64,000 nucleotides of DNA from Chelydra serpentina (Eukaryota; Chordata; Testudines; Chelydridae), in assembly GCA_037349315.1 (NCBI GenBank), contig JBAIAC010000004.1:40923001-40987000 (forward strand), given 5' to 3'. Made by a program: the position numbers and the translations under genes. Below, piece by piece: positions 58,001 through 64,000 of the stretch. The notes beneath the pieces were generated by a model. That model was not told where the DNA came from. It saw only the letters and a program-made list of their open reading frames with translations, and ran no database searches. Each line of letters opens with the position of its first letter. Positions within the stretch are counted from its first letter, which is position 1.

Positions 58001-58782
58001 TGTGGTTACAGGACTACCTGCATCTCTGACCTCTTTCTGATCTCTCTGAGGTCACCCCTTTAAGTGATAGGCCTCATGCCTTTACCTATCATAGGGTGGT
58101 ATTCTGCAGTTATCCCAGTCTTAAACCAGGCCCTGGGCTACAGAACCTGTGTATGAACATTGTTATCCAGCAAGTCTGACTGAGTTTGTGCACATTCAGT
58201 TCTTCCCCTTGGGAATCTGTGGCCAAACAGCCCTCTTAAAACAAAAGTACTGATTGTTTATTTAGCAGCAGGAACAAAGCTTTTAGTCAAAAAAGGATTT
58301 TGAAACAACAGATAGTCTACACAAACGTCTACCTAAAGTCCTACCATCTCCTGATGGTAACCTAGGCAGGCCTAGATTCTTCAGACACCACCAGTGGGTT
58401 CCTTTGATTCAGTCTGGTTCCCCCAAACAAGTGCTGGCTCTCCCCTGCCAGAGCATCCCTTTAAATCCTGCCAGAGTTGTTTGTTCTTCTGTTTGATGGG
58501 TCCTTGGTCATCCCTAGTCAGAACCAGTTTTGTAGGTTGGCCAGAGACAAAGGGAGAATCACGGAAGCCATAGTTCTGGCACTGTCCCTTAAAGACTCCT
58601 GTTAGTTGTGTTCCAGGCCAACCTCCAGTGAGCTAAACCAATGTAGTCATACAGAAAACATAACCAGGCCAACTCACAGTATCAATAAATGATTGCAGGG
58701 CAGCTCCAAGGCCAACACAGTTACCCTCTATGAATAATGTTAAAATGTTCTTTAAGGCTAAAAATTACATTTACCTACCACA
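58001..58782 (-). mobile_element. LTR (probably solo), 782 bp
   Basis: Minus strand begins TGTGGTAG and ends ACCACA (plus 58001 TGTGGTTA), an inverted 6-bp terminus with TG...CA. Inside are a TTTAAA TATA-like box (about 58460-58466) and an AATAAA signal (plus TTTATT at 58257-58262) about 205 bases later. No primer-binding site or polypurine tract borders it, so it is likely a solo LTR. The flanks do not show a clear target duplication. Confidence 0.6.
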
Positions 58783-58984
58783 ATAACTCACAAGTCAGGG
58801 AAGGACCATATGGAATGGATGAATATCCAATCTTTAATATTCTCCCTTATGCATATGCCTAATGATATAGTCTTTCATTACATATCACCGGATTACAGAG
58901 TGATTCACACTCTCACTCTCTGGCTATTAATGTTCTCTGTGGGAAAAGAATTCACCCAGCTCTGTTCCCGTTGACGTCTATAGC
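58783..58984. other. Unassigned sequence
   Basis: Short AT-rich interval. Confidence 0.4.
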
Positions 58985-59113
58985 ATAACTTCCATTGGGG
59001 AGGCGCTCATTGGCGGGGCTGCCGGCGGGTGGGAGGCACTGGGGGGGGAGGAGGAGTCGCTAATGGCGGGGGTTGACGGTGGGTGCCACCATTCTTTTCT
59101 GTGGGTGCCTACG
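58985..59113 (-). mobile_element. Fragment of CpG-rich hAT MITE family
   Basis: On minus, 'ggcacccacag', 'ggcacccaccg', 'gcctcccacccgccggcagc', 'ccccgccaatgagcgcctcc' resemble the 'gagcacccac', 'cacccaccggcagc' blocks of the element at 27471. Truncated, no ends visible. Confidence 0.5.
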
Positions 59114-59568
59114 TGTTCAGGATGAAGTTAGCATCATTTCAGTGTAGAATTGTGTGGGTTATGTCGGTAGCAGGGCATAGGGCTTTTATTACGAAGGCTA
59201 TTGTCAGCAGTGAGGTGGAATGTGAGAGGATTCTAATGCTTTAATGATGATTAAGTGTAGGTTGAGATGGCATCCTGTGAGTAAGTGGAGTTGTAAAAGG
59301 CTGTGAAGTGGTTCTGAAATTACACATGTGTGATATTCTTTTTTGAGGAATTGGCTAAGTGTGTGTACTCCAGGATCTGGAACCACTTGAATCTTAGAGT
59401 GCCACGGGCCAACGTGACTATGTGCTTTTGAGGAATTGCCTAAGAGGGTAGAGGGAAGGTGGTGTGAGCAACTATTATTTTCCTTTTTTTTTTTCAATAG
59501 TGGTAAATGGAATCCTGTGGGTGAGAATGAATGGGTTGTAAATGGAGATGAAAAACTTGTTCATATGA
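59114..59568. other. Unassigned sequence
   Basis: No gene or repeat recognised. Short poly-T tract near 59484. Confidence 0.4.
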
Positions 59569-59576
59569 CCTGCTAC

Positions 59577-59729
59577 TAGGGTGACCAGACGTCCCAATAA
59601 AATTGGAACTGTCCCGATTTTTAGTTCTTTGTCCCACGTCCCGTCCCGATATTGTGGCTTCAGCCACTCCGCCCTCCCCCGCTTTTTTTTTGTGCTTCCC
59701 CCATGTGTTGGTTTCATCTGGTCACCCTA
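59577..59729. mobile_element. hAT MITE, 153 bp
   Basis: Inverted ends TAGGGTGACCAGACG and, on minus, TAGGGTGACCAGATG. Perfect 8-bp duplication CCTGCTAC (59569-59576 and 59730-59737). Interior 'gtcccgatttttagt' and T-rich/C-rich segments. No coding capacity. Confidence 0.93.
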
Positions 59730-59737
59730 CCTGCTAC

Positions 59738-61504
59738 CAAGCAACCTTAACTCTGTATCAATGAAGGTTGGGGGTATTTTTTTCGCCACTGAATATATAT
59801 TTTTATGTGCATGTAATTTCCAGGAAGTTAAGGAGGTGAACAGAGGTGGTCTTAGTTTTATAGGGATCCGTGGTGAAATGTGCTTTCAGCAAAGACTTGA
59901 AGAAGGATCAGCATAGGCAGACCAGATCAGGGAGGGGATTCAAGTTCTATGGGAGAGGCCCCCGAGACTGCAATTAGTTTTGTGTATTGGGTGGAGCTTA
60001 GGTGGCCAGAAGGATGGTGGAAAGTGGTGAGAGCAAAGAGCCCTTTTGTATGGTGCATTGAAAGGAACAACAAAGAGCTTGCATTGGATGCACACAGCTA
60101 GGAGGGATTTGAAGTGGTTGAAAATGTAGTCCATATAGTCCATGGAAGAATGGAGGCCATATTTTCATTGGTTGTTTATTTATGCAGCATTTAATGACCT
60201 CCATATCAAGGAACATGTTTAAAATAATGTCAAATTCAATTATTTATTCAAGGAAAAGTTAGAATGAGAGGTATCATTCCAAACTAGGCCACAGGCAGCA
60301 TGCTATTCTTGTAGCTCTTACGTGAGAGGCCTGCAGGGCCATGCTAGGAAGAACAAGAATGGGTATGGGCAGGGAAAGCTGATACAGGTAGAAAAAAAGA
60401 GGAAGTGAAACTCAGGGCTGATGAAGGTGTGAGGAGACACCTTGACTTCTTCAACATGATTGAGAGAAATAAAGGGACTTTTCCCCTTTATTGGTAAACT
60501 GTTGGACATTCAGAGAAGCTTATTCTAAAGAGAAGTCATGGCAAGTGAAGGTTTGGAAGAACTTATAACTGACCCCATATCAGAGTGTCACTGTGATACG
60601 CTAGTCCCACAGATGTGTGGTCATGTGCTGGGTGTACCACATGCTCAGAGGCAAGTGGTGTAGATGCTATGAGCGGGTTCTTCAAGCTGTAGCCCTTGGT
60701 GTGTTCCAAAAGCACACTCACACTTCAGGTAGCAGATTGAGGAATGTCAAAGAGTTTCATTTAGACTAAATGCATAGAAATGACATTTCCAAATCAAATT
60801 TTTTTTGTCTTCGTTCTGCAAAAAGTTTTGATATTTTGAATGTCTCAATTTGGGAACAATATTGATATTTGAATTTCCATTTTTCAATCATTTATACAAA
60901 ATGTTTTGGGTTGTTTGCCAAGCTCTGTTCATTGAGTAGGGGGTGGTAAACCAGTAGAACTACATGTATCATTGGGTGGAATTTATTGGATTAGAGCCCT
61001 GTAAATGGAAGTGTGCACATAACAGGACATATTCTATGATTTGGGGCTACTTAAAAAGGAATATTTCATCATTTCTTCCCGGCAGTGAATATTGTCCATG
61101 TTTCCACTGGATCATGCTTTGATTGTCAGGACTGATTAAATATCTTCTGCTTTCAACTCTGTAGAAATGCTTTTAATAACTTTTTAAATATTTTATCTCT
61201 GGATTATAGAGCCCAGGCTCCCATTAGTAATGAAATCTTTCCCAATGATAGTTGGACTGGAATGAAGGCAAAGATTTTAGATTTTTATCACTTACTTTAT
61301 TTGCTGTTATTATGGTTGTGCACTGAACACATGAATGGTTGGTGGCGGCTGAAGAACATTAGACTGTTATCAATTTATCTTAAGAGCTCTAAAAATGTAC
61401 TGTCAATACAGTGAATGAATTTACATTTAATTTATGCTATCTGTCGAGCTTTCACCCTGTAAATTTTAACTCCTGTTTCACACTTCGTGGTATCTGTGAT
61501 ATTT
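59738..61504. other. Unassigned sequence
   Basis: No gene or named element. Open stretches on minus at 59940-60216 overlap in two frames and lack motifs. Confidence 0.45.
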
Positions 61505-61601
61505 ATTTAGGCTGGATATTCAAAGGTGTTCAAAGGGGTTAGGCACCAGGACTAAATTTTAAAACTTGGGGTAGAATTTTCAAAAGAGACTAATTTACTT
61601 A
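61505..61601. repeat. Palindromic 'ttttgaaaa' repeat, left arm of split copy
   Basis: 'agaattttcaaaagagacta...ttactta' is the left arm. Its complement 'ggagcac...cttaggcacttttgaaaatt' lies at 62509-62560. The two are separated by the element at 61602-62505. Confidence 0.65.
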
Positions 61602-62505
61602 GGCCTTGGCTACACTTGCACTTTATATGGCAATAAAGCCGCCTAGAATCATAAAATATCAGGGTTGGAAGGGACCTTAGGAGGTCATCTAGTCCAACCC
61701 CCTGCTCAAAGCAGGACCAATCCCCCATTTTTGCCCCATATCCCCAAATGGCCCCCTCAAGGATTGAACTCACAACCCTGGGTTTAGGAGGCCAATGCTC
61801 AAACCACTGAACTATCCCTCCCCCCTATGCTCTACCTCACTCCCTGTCCACACTGGCAAGGCATGTAGAGTGCTCTAACTCCACGGCTGGAGTGTTCCTG
61901 GTAGTCCACCTCCCTGAGAGGAATAACACTTGATGTGCTCCCGCTGGAGCGCCGTGGCACCAGTGTGGACACCTAATGTGCTCTGATTGGCCTCCGGAAA
62001 CGTCCCATAATCTCCTTAAATCAAGTGGCCTCTCTTCTCTTTGTTGTGAAATCGGCTGAGGAATGCGTAAGTGCCATTTCAAAGCTCAGTTTCAAACAAC
62101 TGGCTGCTTATCTGCTCCCGACTGCTTATCTGCAACATTAAATGTTTGCTGTGAGTAGGGTGGTGGGGGGGAAGAGAGGGATCTGAACTTACAAGACAGC
62201 ATGCTGACACACTCTCAGCACTCCAAAAAAAAATCCTCTCTCTCTCTCTCCCCTCACATACACACAACACACTCCTGCACACTCCATCCCAACCCCCACA
62301 TTTGAAAAGCACTTTGCAGACACTTGAACGCTGGGATAGCTCCCCATAATGCACCGCTCCCAATGCCGCTGCAAGTGCCGCAAATGTGGCCACGCCACTG
62401 CGCTTGCAGCTGTCAGTGTGGACAGACTGCAGCGCTTTCCCTAGTGCACTCTGTGAAGGCTGGTTTAACTCAAAGCGCTCTACATCTGCAAGTGTAACCA
62501 TAGCC
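61602..62505. mobile_element. Harbinger-type non-autonomous element, 904 bp, with SINE inside
   Basis: Inverted ends GGCCTTGGCTACACTTGCA and, on minus, GGCTATGGTTACACTTGCAG. Perfect 3-bp duplication TTA (61599-61601 and 62506-62508), the classic Harbinger target. It contains a SINE at 61645-61820, a TC-rich tract (62234-62255) and GC-rich sequence. No transposase. Confidence 0.85.
61645..61820 (-). mobile_element. tRNA-derived SINE with CR1-like tail (tortoise type)
   Basis: On minus: A-box region GGATAGTTCAGTGGTTTGAG (about 61800-61819), B box GGTTGTGAGTTCAATCC (about 61760-61780), then a body, then the CR1-type tail 'ggttggactagatgacctcc' and 'cccttccaaccctgat', ending TTTTATGATTCT. This matches the architecture of the tortoise Pol III SINE, whose tail is shared with CR1-group LINEs. 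Confidence 0.85.
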
Positions 62506-62660
62506 TTAGGAGCACAAGTCCCACTGACTGACACTTAGGCACTTTTGAAAATTCCAACCTGGATGCCTCTAAATATTAATCTAGAAGTCTAACTTTAGAC
62601 AACCTAGTTTAAAAATGTTGACTCCAAGGTTAACTTTGAAAAGCCCAGCCTTGACTTTAA
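62506..62660. repeat. Palindromic 'ttttgaaaa' repeat, right arm of split copy
   Basis: Starts with the TTA duplication and 'ggagcacaagtcccactgac', then 'cttaggcacttttgaaaatt', the complement of the arm at 61570-61600, followed by further repeat-like sequence ('gttaactttgaaaagcccag'). Confidence 0.65.
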
Positions 62661-62689
62661 GTTTGTACATTTATACTTGTCAACATAAA

Positions 62690-64000
62690 ATCATAGAATC
62701 ATAGGACTGGGAGGGATCTCAACAGGTCATCTACATCAGTCCCTTGCACTCAAGGCAGGACTAAGTATTATCTTCACCATTCCTGACAGGTGTTTGTATG
62801 ACCTGCTCTTAAAAATCTCCAGTGATGGAGATTAAACAATGTCCCTAGGCAATTTATTCCAGTGCTTAAACACTGTGACCGGAATTTTTTCCTAATGTCC
62901 AATTTAAACCACCCTTGCTGCAATTTAAGCCCATTGCTTCTTGTCCTATCCTCAGAGGTGAAGGAGAACAATTTTTCACCCTCCTCCTTGAAACAACCTT
63001 TTATATATTTGAAAATTGTTATCATGCCCCCCACCACAGTCTTCTCTTCTCCAGACTAAACAAACCCAATTTTTCCAATCTTCCCTCATAGGTCAGATTT
63101 TCTAGACCTTTAATAATTTTTGTTGCTCTTCTCTGGACTTTCTCCAATTTGTCCACATCTTTCCTTAAACGTGGCACCCAGAACTGAACACAATACTCCA
63201 GCTGAGGCCTAATCAGCATGGAATAGGGTGGAAGAATAATTTCTTGTGTCCTGTTTACAACACCTTATCTAATACATCCCAGAATGATGTTTGCTTTTTT
63301 TGTAACTGTGTTACATTGTTGACTCATCCTTAGCTTGTAGTCCATTATGATCCTCAAATCTCTTTCCGCAGTACTCCTTCCTAGGCAGTCATTTCCCATT
63401 TTGTATGTGTGCAACTGATTGTTCCTTCTTAAGTGGAGTACTTTGCATTTGTCCTTACTGAATGTCATCCTATTTATTTCAGACCATATCTCCAGTTTGT
63501 CCAGATTATTTTGAATTTTAATCCTGTCCTCCAAAGCACTTGCAACCCCTCCCAGCTTGGTATCATCCACAAACTTTATAAGTGTACTTTCTATGCCATT
63601 ATCTAAACCATTGATGAAGCTATTGAACAGAACCAGACTCAGAACTTATCCCTTTGGAACCCCACTTGATATGCTCTTCCAGTTTGACTGTGAACCACTG
63701 ATAACTACTCTCTGGGAATGATTTTCCAACCAGTTATGCACCCACCTTATAGTAGCTCCATCTAGGTTGTATTTCCCTAGTTTGTTTTTGAGAAGATCAT
63801 GTAAGACAGTATCAAAAGCCTTACTAAAGTCAAGATATACCACGTGTACCGCTCCCCCCTCCCCCGGTCCATAAGCCTTTTTAGCCTGTCAAAGAAAACT
63901 ATCAGGTTGGTTTGACACGATTTGTTCTTGACAAATCTATGATGACTGTTACTTATCATCTTATTATCTTCTTGTGGTTGCAAATTGATTGCTTTATTAT
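62690..64000 (-). mobile_element. CR1 LINE, 3' UTR and C-terminal two-thirds of the reverse transcriptase, cut by window end
   Basis: Best-preserved CR1 here. Minus strand, 3' tail at 62690-62705 (ATCATAGAATCATAGG on plus). Reading upstream are the C-terminal domain (62800-63220), a K-C-K-V-L-H-L block (about 63440), the catalytic K-F-V-D-D-T-K-L-G-G box (about 63550-63578, both Asp present), G-V-P-K-G (about 63650) and the D-F-S-K-A-F-D-T-V block (about 63820). Frames break several times (near 63040, 63240, 63600, 63660 and 63800), so it is inactive. It continues past 64000. Confidence 0.88.

Noticed and set aside
61760..61820. tRNA gene on minus
   Set aside because: tRNA-like head is followed directly by a SINE body and CR1-like tail; it is a SINE.
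61602..62505. hAT assignment from CTTGGCTACACTTG ends
   Set aside because: The flanks show a perfect 3-bp TTA duplication and no 8-bp duplication, so Harbinger-type is preferred.
62079..62534. 151-codon open stretch (minus)
   Set aside because: Lies inside the non-autonomous Harbinger-type element and crosses its end and target duplication; includes a simple-repeat Arg-Glu run from the TC tract.

Overview
The window reads as non-coding DNA from a reptile, most probably a turtle. The evidence is the repeat content. There are many degenerate CR1 LINE copies on both strands, several ending in the ATTCTATGA-type tail. There is a tRNA-derived SINE carrying a CR1-like tail, as in the tortoise Pol III SINE, together with ancient MIR copies, Harbinger and hAT DNA transposons with their short non-autonomous relatives, and endogenous retroviral LTRs. 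I found no host protein-coding exon, no rRNA or functional tRNA gene, and nothing bacterial. The window is best described as an intergenic stretch or one large intron.

Layout. 1-2.75 kb: 5' end of an endogenous retrovirus on the minus strand (gag remnants, primer-binding site, LTR). 2.95-4.7 kb: a CR1-like LINE split by a 1.13 kb solo LTR. 5.27-7.88 kb: a decayed but nearly full-length Harbinger transposon with a Myb/SANT gene and a DDE transposase gene. 7.9-8.2 kb: a MIR with a hairpin repeat inside it. 9.1-10.0 kb: an L2-like LINE split by a 295-bp Harbinger-type MITE. 10.1-12.0 kb: a CR1. 13.04-16.08 kb: a 3.04-kb hAT transposon with a broken transposase. 16.2-17.6 kb: CR1 pieces around a doubled head-to-head SINE cluster. 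17.6-26 kb: mostly unassigned DNA with hairpin repeats and a second Harbinger-type MITE. 26.4-28.1 kb: LTR-like sequence, a CpG-rich hAT MITE and an LINE tail. 30.1-31.1 kb: CR1 with a small retroposon inside. 31-41 kb: degraded LINEs, MIRs, microsatellites and a fold-back retroposon. 41.6-45 kb: fold-back retroposons. 45.26-47.47 kb: a three-deep nest (LINE, then CR1, then hAT MITE). 51.3-59.7 kb: several MITEs, two MIRs, a G-rich minisatellite and an LTR. 61.5-62.7 kb: another three-deep nest. 62.7-64 kb: the 3' half of a CR1 that runs off the window.

The elements appear to be related by mobilisation rather than to form a pathway. The Harbinger relic shares a 12-bp terminal core with the two 295/296-bp MITEs, so a transposase of its kind probably moved them. 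The hAT relic and the 8-bp target duplications around at least three MITEs indicate one or more active hAT transposases in the past. CR1 machinery is the likely driver of the CR1-tailed SINE. A hairpin-forming retroposon family with a constant 3' end and target duplications of 8, 11 and 13 bp is the most interesting unnamed item. Nothing here amounts to an intact, functional novel system.
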